Below, one piece after another: positions 1 to 9,700 of a DNA stretch of 64,000 bases. The translations under genes were made by a program, and so were the position numbers. The notes below the pieces were generated by a model that did no database searches, had not been told where the DNA came from, and was given only the letters and a program-made list of their open reading frames with translations. Numbering within the stretch: position 1 is the first letter of the stretch; each line of letters opens with the position of its first letter. Origin of the DNA: Diacronema lutheri (lineage: Eukaryota > Haptophyta > Pavlovophyceae > Pavlovales > Pavlovaceae); assembly GCA_019448385.1 (NCBI GenBank), contig JAGTXO010000019.1, forward strand, positions 124,001-188,000, in the 5' to 3' direction.

Positions 1-780
1 GAGCTGCAGCCGCAAGAACTCGGCCGCCGGAAGCGCCTGCGCGTCGGGCGCGAGCTCGGCGCGTCCCATACCCCACGCGCGCCCGACCGCGCCGTAGCCC
101 GGCCGGAAGGAGAATGTGCAACTGCGCTGCATGCACTTGCCGTCTGGCGCGTACCAGGACTCGGCCTTAAGCTCGTTCATCACCTCGTAGTACGCCCAGA
201 AGACGCCGTAGTGCGCGCACGCCGCGTGCACGGCCGCGCGCACGCCCACGTCGCCCGCGCTCAGGTCGAAACGCGTCGGCGCGCCGCCGGCGCTCGGCGG
301 CGGGCGCGGCGTGACCGCGCCGCCGAACGAGCTTCGCCCGCCCACCGACGCCGTCAGGGACAGGCGCGCCGACGCGCGCGGCAGCGCATCCACGTTGGGA
401 GGTGCCGTCCAGAGGACGGGCGACGTCGTGCCGAGCTCGAGCACGCCGTTCGCGTAGCGGAGGAACGCGATGGAGCGGATGCCGTGATAGAAGGCGAGCT
501 GGACGCGGCGGAAGTGCGCGACGTCCGACGACATGGCGTCGCGCACGAGCACGTCCTCCTTGAGCGCCCACGCGCGCCCGACGGCGCACGCGTCCGCGCC
601 TTGCGGGCGCGCGCACGAGTGGCGCATGAGCTGGCCGTCGAACGAGAAGTAGCGGGCGGTGCGCAGGTCGCCCTTGGCGTCATCGTCGGCGCCGTCGATC
701 GGCTCCCAGAAGATCGCGTAATCCGCTCCCGCGCGCAACACGACGTCCTCGAGCTTCGTGCTCACGAACGGCGACCGCAT
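1..780 (-). CDS. Tandem GAF/MYC_N-like domain protein, cut by window edge
   Basis: Reading leftward from the ATG at 778-780, the frame stays open for 260 codons to the window edge, so the C-terminus is missing. Two similar blocks follow each other. The first spans residues about 8-120 (YAIFWEP, CAVGRAW, HGIRSIAFLR) and the second about 179-260 (YGVFWAYYEV, GYGAVGRAW). A hydrophobic-FW motif followed by G.VGRAW resembles GAF-like folds such as the N-terminal domain of plant bHLH-MYC factors and expanded algal families. A sensing or protein-binding role is inference; no DNA-binding or catalytic domain is visible in the part present. The gene is head-to-head with the glycosyltransferase-like gene to its right. 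Confidence 0.6.
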   Translation of the reverse strand, partial: MRSPFVSTKLEDVVLRAGADYAIFWEPIDGADDDAKGDLRTARYFSFDGQLMRHSCARPQGADACAVGRAWALKEDVLVRDAMSSDVAHFRRVQLAFYHGIRSIAFLRYANGVLELGTTSPVLWTAPPNVDALPRASARLSLTASVGGRSSFGGAVTPRPPPSAGGAPTRFDLSAGDVGVRAAVHAACAHYGVFWAYYEVMNELKAESWYAPDGKCMQRSCTFSFRPGYGAVGRAWGMGRAELAPDAQALPAAEFLRLQL

Positions 781-1000
781 GGCGCCGCCACGACCGTTCG
801 ACCGTGGTGGGGCTCGCCCACTGGCTCTTGATTTTTTTGCGTAGCACGCGCGCACTGGCCCAAGTGGCAAGTTTATCCACTTCCTTGATCAGCTGATAGT
901 TTCAATGGCCGCTGAGTGGGATTACGGCACTCCCAGCGAGCCACGAGTATCGCGAGGGGTCACGCGTCACGCGATCCGTAACGGCCGCGGGCGCCGCGCG
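781..1000. promoter_or_regulatory. Short divergent intergenic region
   Basis: This gap separates two head-to-head start codons. It holds a T7 run at about 832-838 and two ACTGGC-containing stretches, but no TATA box I would trust. It must contain the promoters of both neighbours. An ATG at 905 is in frame with the right-hand gene but would place 32 poorly conserved residues before a good signal peptide. Confidence 0.3.
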
Positions 1001-3862
1001 ATGGCGCCCGCCGGACGTTGGCTGTGCGCGCTGCTCTTCGCATGCGCGACGGCAGGCGTCGCGCGCAGCGGACCGTGCGCCTTCTTCCCGCCCGTTGCGA
1101 CCAATGGTGGCGGCGTCGTGCCGTTGCAGCCACCGCCCGACGGCGGCTGCTCGTCGCGCGACTGCGGTGATGCCGGCCCGGTCGCCGTGCTGCTCACGGG
1201 CTACACGCGCGGCGACGCGAAGACGAGCGCCAAGCTTGAGAAGCACGTGGAGGCGGTCGCGAGCAACGTTGCACGCCCGCTCGATGCGCACGTCTTCGCC
1301 GTCTTCGAGGTTGGCAACTGCCCGCCCGCGCGCGCGCCGGCGGCCGGCGCGCCAGCGCGAGCGGCCGCGCCTTCCGCGGACAGCGCGTGCACCGTCGACG
1401 CGCGCGAGGCGTTGGTGGAGGCGCAGCTGCGCGCAGCGCTGGGGCCGCGGCTGCGCTCCGTTGGCATCGTCGAGGCCGCCGACCGGCAGGGCCCGCGCCG
1501 CGCGCCGTCCACGTCGCACGCCGACGCCGGCACGAGCGGCACGCCGCCCTTCGTGCGCGCCTACCTGCCGCCGCCCGCCGCGACCGGCGCGGCCTTTCGC
1601 CTGTACGACCGCGCGGGCACCAAAGGCGCGACGAAGCAGTGGTGCGCTCGCGCGCGCGCGCGCGCCGCCCGCGGCGCACGCCCTCCGGCACGCGCGAACC
1701 GTGCGCGCCCTACCTCGCGCGCTCGCAGGTACAAGCTGCGCGAGGCGTGGCGGCTGATGGAGGCGGCGGAAAGCGCGGCGGGCGTGCCGTACCGCACGGT
1801 GGTCAAGCTGCGCCTCGACCTCGTCCCAACGCCACAATGGCGGCTGTGCGCCGCGCGCGACGGGCTGACGGCGAGCGCGCCGCCCATGGTGCACGCCATG
1901 ACGGACAAGGCGTTTTGGGGGCGGCGCGACGCGATGCGCGTCGCGTGCCACGTGTACGAGGCGATCCCGTACTTTGAGTCGAGCGCGGTGCTCGACGCGG
2001 GCGCGGGCGGCGTGCTCGGCGCGCCGCCCACCGCCGGCCGGCCGCGCGCGATGGAGCGGCCGGTCGCGGTGCGCGCGCTGCTTCGGTCGGTCCTCTCGCT
2101 GCCGCCCGCCGCGTTCGCCGACTGGACCCTCTACCAGAAGATCGGCGTGCTCAACGTGCCCGACATGCGCTCGTCGGCGCGCGCGCCGCCCGAGCTGCGC
2201 AACGCGCCGCCCGCGCGCTTCCCGTCCGGCCCTGCCGAGCTCGGCCGCAAGGCGGCGTGGCAGGCGGCCAACCTGCGCGCGGCGCTCGCGGCGGGGTTGG
2301 AGTGGGTCGACCCGCTCGCGCCCACGCCGCGCCCGCCGCTGCGGCACGCCATGTCCGGGCCCAAGGACTTTGCGAACGGGCTCTTTGTGACCGAGAAGGA
2401 CTTTGTCGATTGGCTTCTCCGCGCCAACGTTTCGCTGTGCGATTTGGGTGCCGAGACGAGGGGCGTGCTCACCAAGAATGGGCGCTGGAAACGCCGCCCG
2501 TCCATGTCCGGCTGCGTCGGCCTCGGCGCGATCGCCGGTGGCGGCAGTGGCGGCGCGCGCGCGCCGAGCGCGGCCGCCGCGCCGCGGCCGGCCGATGGCC
2601 GCCCGCTGATGCGCGCCACGGCCACGGCCGCCATCGCCGTCTCCACCGCCGCCGCGGACGCGCGCGCGCGCGCGCCCGCGCGCGCGGCCAATCGGACGTG
2701 CGCGCCCGCGCCCGCCGCGGTCGCCACGGCGGCCGGCGCGTCCGTGCCCGCCGACGCGCGCGCCAAGCACGTCGCCTTCCTGTTCGTCGGCCAGTTCCTG
2801 CACAACGCGCACGTGCGCAAGAAGAGCGTCGCAGGGCCCGCCGGCCGGCTGCCGGCATTCTGGAACGAGCCCGCCAAGTTGTACCCGGACTTGAAGAAAG
2901 TGCCCGAGCGCGGCGCACACGGCGCCGAGCGCGCGCGCGGGCCGCGCGGCGCGGCGGGCGCGTGGAGCGGGGACGACCGCGCGGGCGAACTCGGCGCGGC
3001 GGTGCGCTTCGACGCCTTCGTCGCCACGTCGACACAGCACGCCGAGTTCGACGCGTGCGCCATCGTGCGGCCGGCAGCGGTCGCGGCGATGCTCGCCGGC
3101 CCCGGCGGCTTTGACCACGTCGACGTCGAGACGCTGCCGTACGACGACCTGGCGTACGTGGGCGCGGCCGCGCGCGCGCGCCTTCCCTTCCGCGACCGGA
3201 TGAAATGGCCTCTCCACCCGCACCGCGTGCTCTCCTACTTTTCGACGTACGCGCGCGCGGTCGCGCTCGCGCGTGGGCGCGAGGCGGTGACGGGCCGTCG
3301 GTACGACCTGGTCGTGGTGACGCGCGTGGACATCTTCTTCCGTTACGTGCGCGGTATCTACCAGCCGCGCCCGCCCGCGCCCGCCGGTTGGTGGGCGGCC
3401 GTGCACGCCGCCGGCCTCATCGGCCGCCGGCGCAAACGGGCCGTCTGCTGGGAGGACCGCCTGATCCTCGGCCGGCGTGAGCCAGTCTTTGCGCTCGAGC
3501 GGCTTGCCGGCCGCTTTGCCGACACGTTCCGCGCGCTCGGCGAGCAGTCGTGGCCAGAGAAGCACATCGCGCTGCTCTTCGAGGACGTGGCGCGCGACGC
3601 GGGCGTCAACACGAGCGCGCGCACCGGCCCCTTCTTCGACGACTACGTGCGCTTCTTTGGCTTTCATCAAAACAAGGCCAAGTACCGCGCCGACTACATC
3701 CGGATCACGCCGGACGTGCTCGCGCTCGCGGGCGCGAGCGCGCGCGACGCCGCCGCCGCCGCGGGCGGTGTTGGCGGCGGCGGCGACGACGATGAGCCGC
3801 CGCTCGACGAGCGGCGGCGGCTGCACGGGCAGCTGCGGGCGCGGCGGCGGCGCGCTCGATAG
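1001..3862 (+). CDS. Secreted/Golgi two-domain glycosyltransferase-like protein
   Basis: The start at 1001 puts a hydrophobic signal sequence (WLCALLFACATAGVA) at the N-terminus; an in-frame ATG at 905 is possible. An in-frame intron at 1642-1728 (GTGCGC...TCGCAG) joins to give the smooth block QWYKLREAWRLM. Two related halves can be seen. The first opens with PVAVLLTGYTRG and contains VVKLRLDLVP. The second opens with HVAFLFVGQFLH and contains YDLVVVTRVDIFFRY. The strand plus R.D arrangement is typical of nucleotide-sugar-binding (GT-A-like) folds in large algal families, so sugar transfer in the secretory pathway is a reasonable inference. Donor and acceptor cannot be named. The predicted protein is 924 aa, with an Ala/Arg-rich linker between the halves. 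Confidence 0.65.
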   Translation: MAPAGRWLCALLFACATAGVARSGPCAFFPPVATNGGGVVPLQPPPDGGCSSRDCGDAGPVAVLLTGYTRGDAKTSAKLEKHVEAVASNVARPLDAHVFAVFEVGNCPPARAPAAGAPARAAAPSADSACTVDAREALVEAQLRAALGPRLRSVGIVEAADRQGPRRAPSTSHADAGTSGTPPFVRAYLPPPAATGAAFRLYDRAGTKGATKQWCARARARAARGARPPARANRARPTSRARRYKLREAWRLMEAAESAAGVPYRTVVKLRLDLVPTPQWRLCAARDGLTASAPPMVHAMTDKAFWGRRDAMRVACHVYEAIPYFESSAVLDAGAGGVLGAPPTAGRPRAMERPVAVRALLRSVLSLPPAAFADWTLYQKIGVLNVPDMRSSARAPPELRNAPPARFPSGPAELGRKAAWQAANLRAALAAGLEWVDPLAPTPRPPLRHAMSGPKDFANGLFVTEKDFVDWLLRANVSLCDLGAETRGVLTKNGRWKRRPSMSGCVGLGAIAGGGSGGARAPSAAAAPRPADGRPLMRATATAAIAVSTAAADARARAPARAANRTCAPAPAAVATAAGASVPADARAKHVAFLFVGQFLHNAHVRKKSVAGPAGRLPAFWNEPAKLYPDLKKVPERGAHGAERARGPRGAAGAWSGDDRAGELGAAVRFDAFVATSTQHAEFDACAIVRPAAVAAMLAGPGGFDHVDVETLPYDDLAYVGAAARARLPFRDRMKWPLHPHRVLSYFSTYARAVALARGREAVTGRRYDLVVVTRVDIFFRYVRGIYQPRPPAPAGWWAAVHAAGLIGRRRKRAVCWEDRLILGRREPVFALERLAGRFADTFRALGEQSWPEKHIALLFEDVARDAGVNTSARTGPFFDDYVRFFGFHQNKAKYRADYIRITPDVLALAGASARDAAAAAGGVGGGGDDDEPPLDERRRLHGQLRARRRRAR

Positions 3863-3933
3863 TTCGGGGCAAACCAACTGAGTATGTGCCCATGTGGGAT
3901 GAAAAATGAAAAATCCATGCACGCGATATTATT

Positions 3934-5160
3934 ATGAGGGCGGCCGGCCGGACGCGCGTCGTTGCGGCGCTCGCACTCAGCGCGGCGCTCGCGATGCTGG
4001 CGTGCTTGGGGGGCGCGCAGCGCAGGCTGCTGGCGCAGCGCGATATGGTGCTCAGCATTTCCAATCCGCCGACCGCGCCGCGCGTGCAGCCCGCGCCGCA
4101 AGCGCAGCCCGCGCCGCGCGCGCTGCCCGCGCCGCGGGAACGGCCGGCGCGCGCGCATGCGCGGCCGTTCGTGCCCTTGACGCCGGCGGGGAGCGGGTGC
4201 GGCGTGGCGCGCACAAAGAGCAACGCGTCGGCGCCCGGCGCGCACCGCCTGCTCGTCGTCTCCGTCGCGCCACCGCCGCTGCTGCGCACGCCGACCGTCG
4301 TGTTGCAGCGTGAGTACGACGCGCGGTGCGGGTACGACCACCGGCTGCGGCGGGAGGGTGGCAACTACGCGCACTGGCTGTACGACAATTACGAGGCGCT
4401 GCCACCGTTCATGGCCTTTGTGCACGGCCACGCCGTCGCGTGGCACCAGCCCAGCGCGCTGCCGGTGCTCGTGCGCGTTGCCGAGGAGCTCGTCGAGTTG
4501 CTCGAGCGCGCGGGCGGCGAATGTGGGGCGGAGGGGCTCTTCGTGCCGCTTGGCACAACGATGACGGCACAATGGTGCAAGCACGTCGCGCAGCCGACGC
4601 CCTTCGGCCGCGTCCTGCGCCACACGTACGCCGCGTGGCTCGAGCCCGACCTGCCGCCGCCGCTGCCGTGCCTGCAGGCGGAACTCGGCGCGCAGTTCGT
4701 CGTTTCGCGCTCGCGCGTGCGCGCGCGGCCGCGCGCCTTCTACCGGCGGCTGGCGGAGTACACGGCGACGTGCACGCCCGACCGCGACGGCATGTACGCG
4801 CGCGCCGGCGAGCCCAAGCCTGACCGGCTGCAGCCCGAGCACTGCTTCCACAACATGCTCGAATATGCATGGCACGTCATCTTTGGCCAGCCGCCGTGTG
4901 ACGCTGAGCGCGTGCCGAGCCCGCGCGAGCAGAGCCGGCGATGGGCGTGGCGGCATCCGGGCGGCCGCCTCTTCCGCGGCCTCCTCCCGTACCGCGGCAC
5001 GTGCGCCGCAGTCCTCGCCGCGTGCACGCCACCGCGCACCCGCAGGGTGCTCTCCTCACTGCCGCCAGGCATGGAGCTGGGGGGCTTCGCTCGTCAAGCG
5101 GCTGACGCGCAAGCTGGCTCAGGCCAAGGCGGCCGCTTGGTCGTCGCCGGCATTCAGTGA
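3934..5160 (+). CDS. DUF3431-like membrane-anchored protein with element-derived C-terminus
   Basis: A 408-aa open frame with an N-terminal hydrophobic anchor (VVAALALSAALAMLACL), then a Pro/Ala linker. A conserved region from about residue 105 contains REGGNYAHWLYDNYEALP, FVHGHAVAWHQ, GAQFVVSRSRVR and LEYAWHVIFG. These match my recollection of the DUF3431 family, which has no established reaction but often sits among glycan-related enzymes. The last 35 or so codons, from SSLPPG to the stop, are almost the same as the end of the unrelated protein encoded at 33625-34349 on the minus strand. The tail therefore comes from a mobile element inserted over the original 3' end. Whether the chimera is functional is unknown. 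Confidence 0.65.
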   Translation: MRAAGRTRVVAALALSAALAMLACLGGAQRRLLAQRDMVLSISNPPTAPRVQPAPQAQPAPRALPAPRERPARAHARPFVPLTPAGSGCGVARTKSNASAPGAHRLLVVSVAPPPLLRTPTVVLQREYDARCGYDHRLRREGGNYAHWLYDNYEALPPFMAFVHGHAVAWHQPSALPVLVRVAEELVELLERAGGECGAEGLFVPLGTTMTAQWCKHVAQPTPFGRVLRHTYAAWLEPDLPPPLPCLQAELGAQFVVSRSRVRARPRAFYRRLAEYTATCTPDRDGMYARAGEPKPDRLQPEHCFHNMLEYAWHVIFGQPPCDAERVPSPREQSRRWAWRHPGGRLFRGLLPYRGTCAAVLAACTPPRTRRVLSSLPPGMELGGFARQAADAQAGSGQGGRLVVAGIQ

Positions 5161-5213
5161 CGAATTCGGACTGCCACTCCCGGGCTGCCACTCCCGGACT
5201 GAACATTTCACGT

Positions 5214-5221
5214 GAAAATCT
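5214..5221. repeat. 8-bp target site duplication, left copy
   Basis: GAAAATCT lies immediately before the left terminus CAGTG. The identical octamer follows the right terminus at 6532-6539. Eight base pairs is the hallmark duplication of hAT transposition. Confidence 0.85.
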
Positions 5222-6531
5222 CAGTGTTCGGCGTTTGGCTAAGTGTTGGCCAAACACCAAACAGTTTGGCAAACGCGTTTGCCAAACAGCCCGTTTGCCA
5301 AACGTTTGTTTGACGGAGCTCGACAAACCCTCCCACCAACAGTTTGCCAAACAGTTTGCCAAACTGTTTGGTTGAGCCTCGGTTGGCCCAACTGTTTGGC
5401 AAACAACCGGACTGCAGCCCCCGGGGAGAGTCCGGGGGGCACAAGGCTGGGGAAGTCGGAAATGCATGATGCCGTCGATATGATTGTTCGCCGGCGGGGG
5501 CGCCGCCGACATCGACATCTATGGCGACGTCGACGCTGAGCCTGGCGACTACGACGCCGACGTCGATGCTAGCTCTTAGCTTGGCTGCTGTGACCGCCGC
5601 GGACCGGCATGCTCCGTTCCCAGCCTGCTGTACGACGGCGCCCCCCGTCGTCACGGGTAAGCGAGGATCGTCGTCGAGCGTGTGGCAAATCTTTCGGCCG
5701 CTCACAGCCGAGGGCGTCGCCCGCCTCCACGCAATGGCGGATGGCATGGGGAGGTTTTTGGACTCCGCGTACATGCCGGCGCACGTCTGCTGCTTTGCCT
5801 TGGACGCGGGCCGGCGCTGCAACCACGCCATCCAGGTGAATCGCGGTGTCAAGAACAAGGACGGGTCTGACGGCGCGTGGGTCACGACGCCGGCGATCAG
5901 GCACATGGAGGCGAAGCACCCCACCTCGACTGTGGCCGAGCAATCGTTGTATCGCTCCGCGGTGGCGCGCTCGTCGCGCGTCGCGTCGATGGCATTGGTG
6001 GCCGGCCAAGCTGCGACGGCAACGGCGGCGGCGGGCAAGGCCAAGCAGACGTTCCTCGACGGGATGATGACGCTCTCCAAAGCCGAGCAGCAGCTCCTTG
6101 GCGACACCCTCCTTATCATCCGGCAACTCCCCCTTGGCGAGGAGGAGCTCGAGATGCTCTGCCTCCTGCGCATCAACTTTGGCTTCATGGAGCACATGCG
6201 CGGAGCGCACCCCGACCTCTCAGGGCAGAGATTCAATGTCAGCGAGCCAGCGGCCGCTAGTGACGACTCTGAGTGTGAGGGTGACTGACTGATATTGACT
6301 TAGAGTGACTTTTGACTAGTGCGGCAGCGTTTCGGGACAAGGTCCGGCACAGTCCGGGCACGTGCACTGTTGGGCCAACAGTTTGGCCAACTGGCCAAAC
6401 TGTTTGTCAAACTGTTTGTTTGGGTGGCACGCTGACCAAACTGTTTGGCCAAGTGTTTGGTCAAACGGTCGTCATTCCAAACAGTTGGGCCAAAAAGTTT
6501 CTTCGCCTGCGGCGCCAAACGCCGAACACTG
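5222..6531 (+). mobile_element. Non-autonomous hAT-type transposon, 1310 bp
   Basis: Perfect 18-bp terminal inverted repeats (CAGTGTTCGGCGTTTGGC at 5222-5239, its complement at 6514-6531) begin with the CAGTG typical of hAT elements. They are flanked by an exact 8-bp duplication. Inside both ends are dense clusters of TTTGGCAAAC/GTTTGGCCAA motifs in both orientations (about 5240-5410 and 6370-6500), the usual layout of transposase-binding sites. The only gene inside is a short BED-finger protein, and I see no RNase-H-like catalytic domain. Movement would need a transposase from elsewhere. The homologous unoccupied sequence is at about 33560-33580 (minus). Confidence 0.85.
5521..6288 (+). CDS. 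BED-zinc-finger-like protein inside the hAT element
   Basis: The 255-aa protein has a BED-like module at residues about 51-140: SSVWQIFRPL, then CC...C and RHMEAKH, giving the C...C...HxxxxH arrangement. A helical region rich in Leu/Glu follows (LLGDTLLIIRQLPLGEEELE) and the tail is acidic (ASDDSECEGD). BED fingers are normally the N-terminal DNA-binding part of hAT transposases. Here the catalytic and dimerisation domains are absent and the frame simply ends. It could be a leftover N-terminus, a repressor that competes for the terminal repeats, or a domesticated DNA-binding protein; the sequence does not decide. Confidence 0.6.
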   Translation: MATSTLSLATTTPTSMLALSLAAVTAADRHAPFPACCTTAPPVVTGKRGSSSSVWQIFRPLTAEGVARLHAMADGMGRFLDSAYMPAHVCCFALDAGRRCNHAIQVNRGVKNKDGSDGAWVTTPAIRHMEAKHPTSTVAEQSLYRSAVARSSRVASMALVAGQAATATAAAGKAKQTFLDGMMTLSKAEQQLLGDTLLIIRQLPLGEEELEMLCLLRINFGFMEHMRGAHPDLSGQRFNVSEPAAASDDSECEGD

Positions 6532-6539
6532 GAAAATCT
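6532..6539. repeat. 8-bp target site duplication, right copy
   Basis: GAAAATCT directly follows the right terminus CACTG, matching the octamer left of the element. Confidence 0.85.
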
Positions 6540-6727
6540 CCGCTAATTTCATTGAAAATTTCATTTTTAAACTTTCACCAGTGAGATTTTCACTCGTATG
6601 GGGGTATGGGGGTTCCCTGCTGATCAGCGACATCCCGCGCGCTTTTTAAAAAGAACTCACAGGGAACGGGCCTGCATGCAGCCAGTGGGGCCAGTTGCAG
6701 GCTGCATGCAGGCCTACACCTCATGGC

Positions 6728-9700
6728 TCATGAGCGTGTCCGGCCGTTCTGGCTGCCAACAGCCTCGCCCTCTGACTCCGCCAGGAGCGCGAGCTCGTCG
6801 ATCACCGCCGGATAGAGCGCGCGCACCGCGTCGTTGTACGCGGACGCCGACGCGATCTCCACCAGCTGCGAGATGAGCTGCCGGTCGCTCGCGCGTGGCT
6901 CGCGGCAGTACATGACGTGGAATGCGTCGACGGCGGCGAGCAGCGCGCTGCGCCCGCGCTCGTTGGCAACAACGGACAGCACGCGAATCATGTCCTGCCC
7001 GCCGCCCGTCAGCCACCAGATGAAGATCTCCATCGTCGGCCACAGCCGCTCGAAGAGCGACGGCGACGCGAGGACGAGCAGCTGCGACGAGCGCGCGAGC
7101 CGCACGGGCAGGTGGCCGAGCGAACGTGTCGCCGCGTCGCGGCGTGCGGCGGCAGCGGCACCGTCCTCGTCGGCATCCGCCCGAGGCGCCGACGCGACAG
7201 ACACATTCGATGTGCGCGGTGTGCGCCATGCGCGGTGCAAGGCGCCGCTGGCCGCGCCACTGTCGACACCACTGTCGCATGTGCCGCACAAATGGCCGAC
7301 GCCCTCGGCCTCCGATGCGCAGCTTGCGATCGTCGCGCGCGCGCGCCGCTGCCGCGCCGGCGGCGGGTCGCAGAGGTTGCCGACGAATGCGACGGGCGGC
7401 CTGCCTTTGGCCTTCTCAAACTCGCTCGCGTACCGCTGCAGCGCGCCAAGCTTGGAAGGTGCCTCATCCGAGCCGTGCACGACGTAGCAGTCGTAGGTGC
7501 GCACCGCCACCGTGTGCGCGCGCGCGAGCGCGCCGAGCCGCTCGTCGCGCACGTCGGCGAGGGCGGCGGAGTGAGCGTCGTCGTGCCACGCGTCGTCGCC
7601 CGCCGCCCCGCGCTCGTCGCTCGAATCGCGCCAGAGCGCGGGCGGCCGGATGTGTGCGGACAAACTGAGGCTCAAGCGCACGGACCGGCGGTTCTCCACG
7701 CCGTGTGCGAAGACGCGCGGCATGGCGGGCAGTCCGGGTTCCGCGAGGTTCTCCCGGATCCGTGCCGCGGCCAGCCGGGCGGCAATGTGCGGGCGCGCGG
7801 CGTCAACCGCCGCCCACGCCTTGCCCACCGCGTCGAGCCCGGCGGCGTCGAGCACCACGCCGCGCAGCGCCGTGCGCGCCTCGGCGTGCAGCTCGGTCGC
7901 GCTCCGCTCGCCCTTGGCCGAGCCGTAGCCGACGAGCGGCGCGAGCGACGCGACGACGCCCTGCATCCCGCTGCCCGGCGCCGCGATCAGCGCCTGCGCG
8001 CGCCGCTGCAGCCGATGACACGCGGCGAACGCGGCGAAGAGCATGTTGACCGGGATGGGCGCAAAGACGAGGAAGGCGGCGAGCACGCCGCGCGAATCGC
8101 CCTCGGCGTCGATCGTGTCGCGCAGGCTGCCGCTCGACGCGCGGCCGATGAACGTGACCGAGCTGGCGACCGCGATACCCGAGTACAGGAGGACAAGGCT
8201 TCTCCACTTTGCAAGTAACAGCCGCTGCACGTCCGAGCGGTAGCGCCAGAGCCACACGTACCGGCACACGAGCACGAAGGCGTTCGACGCGACCTGCAGC
8301 AGCGCGGCGAGCGCGTTGAAGAACAAGGTCGCTTTGAGCGCATCACCGGCGACCCAACCCGCCCACAAGCGTGGCGCGAGGCGCGCGAACGCCAAGGCGT
8401 ACGGCACAGCCGCGCCGGCGATGACCACGTCGCCAAAGAGGATGGCGCCGATCAGGCGTGTGCGGTGCTCGGGCACGGGCTGGAAGCACAGCGTGATCAG
8501 GTTACCCGTGACGCCGTAACCGATCGAGATCAAAAGTATGCGCGAGCGATCGAAAGTCACGCTCGACGCGCGCGCGGAAGTGATGTCGATCTGGTCGCCG
8601 CCCGCGCCCTTCATCTCGCCGCCCACGTCCTCCGGCTCGCTCGCGGCCACCGCGGCGCCCGTCGCGAGGGCGAGCGCGAGCGTCGCCGCGCACACGGGCA
8701 CCATGAGCGCGAGCACGCGCAGCATCACGACCGTCTGCCGCACGCGCGCCGCGGCGACGGACTGCGCGAGCAGCTCGGCGGTGAGCTCGTGCGACGCCGC
8801 GCCGTCGGCCGAGCGCAGCCGGTCGGCGTGGAGCAGCTCGACGACGCTCGCCGCGGAGTGGCGCGAGGCGACGAACGTGCGCAGCTGCTCGTCCTCCATC
8901 GTTACGGAGCGCTGCCATCCCCGCGCGCGCGCGTGCGGCAAAGCTTGCCGCAGGGCGCTGCCGTGAAGGGACACGCGCCGCCTGGACACCACGCGGCTTG
9001 AGGCCGAGACCTGCGAGCTGGCGTCCGGCGGCAGCACGCGGAACGCATCGGCCACCCTGTCGCGCGCCTCGCCGCCGAGCGTGCGCGCGCGTGCGAGCGG
9101 CGACGCGGCGCTTGACCGCTGCTGTGTTGTTGCCACATGCAATGCACCGCAGTCGAGCGACGCCGGAGCGCGCTGCCCCGGTGGTCTCGCGCCATGCGCG
9201 CTCGCACACACGTGCGGCAGCGGAGGGCTGCCACCGTGCCCATCCGTCGCGCGCACCGCTTTGCTCGACGGGCTCGCCACGCCCGGGTGCACGGCCGCGC
9301 CGGCGCGCGCGCGCGAGCCGAGCAGCCGCGAGCGCAACGAGACGCGGCGCAGCAAAAGCGGGTCGGCATCGAGGAGCGCGACCGAGTGGTACGTCTCGCG
9401 CAGCAGGTTGTGCACCGAGCGCACGTCGATCGCGTGCTCGGCGCGGAGCAGCAGCCGGTGCGCCGTGCCGTTCACCATCACCTCGGCGGCGGGCGAGAAC
9501 CAGCCCGCCGTCGTCGGCAGCACGGTCATCGCCGCGATCACTGCATTGCAGGGTATGGGCCACGGGCCGAGGGTCGGGCGTGGTGAACGCCATGCAACGC
9601 GCCGCGCGCTGGAAGCGCCGTGCATCGCGCATGGCCGGCGTGACGCCACCGCGAACGCGAGGCGCGTCACGCGACGGCGCGCGGCGGCGCGCTCCGCGTG

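Larger units (their letters stand above)
5049..6619 (+). mobile_element. 5'-truncated copy of the 33.5-kb element, interrupted by a hAT insertion
   Basis: From TGCTCTCCTCACTGCC at 5049 this matches the minus strand of 33482-34510: the same protein tail, then the same non-coding end with paired CCACTCCCGG motifs and GTGAAAATTTTCAC-type subterminal repeats. It is split at 5222-6531 by another element. The right end reads TTTTCACTCGTA, then a short G-rich insertion, then CCCTGCTGATC. The second copy ends with the same CCCTGCTGATC string at 34506-34516. Confidence 0.6.

Noticed and set aside
902-3922. 1006-aa open frame on the minus strand opposite the glycosyltransferase-like gene
   Set aside because: Very high GC leaves few stops on either strand. 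The composition is Arg/Ala-rich without motifs, whereas the plus strand has a signal peptide, a spliceable intron and paired domains.
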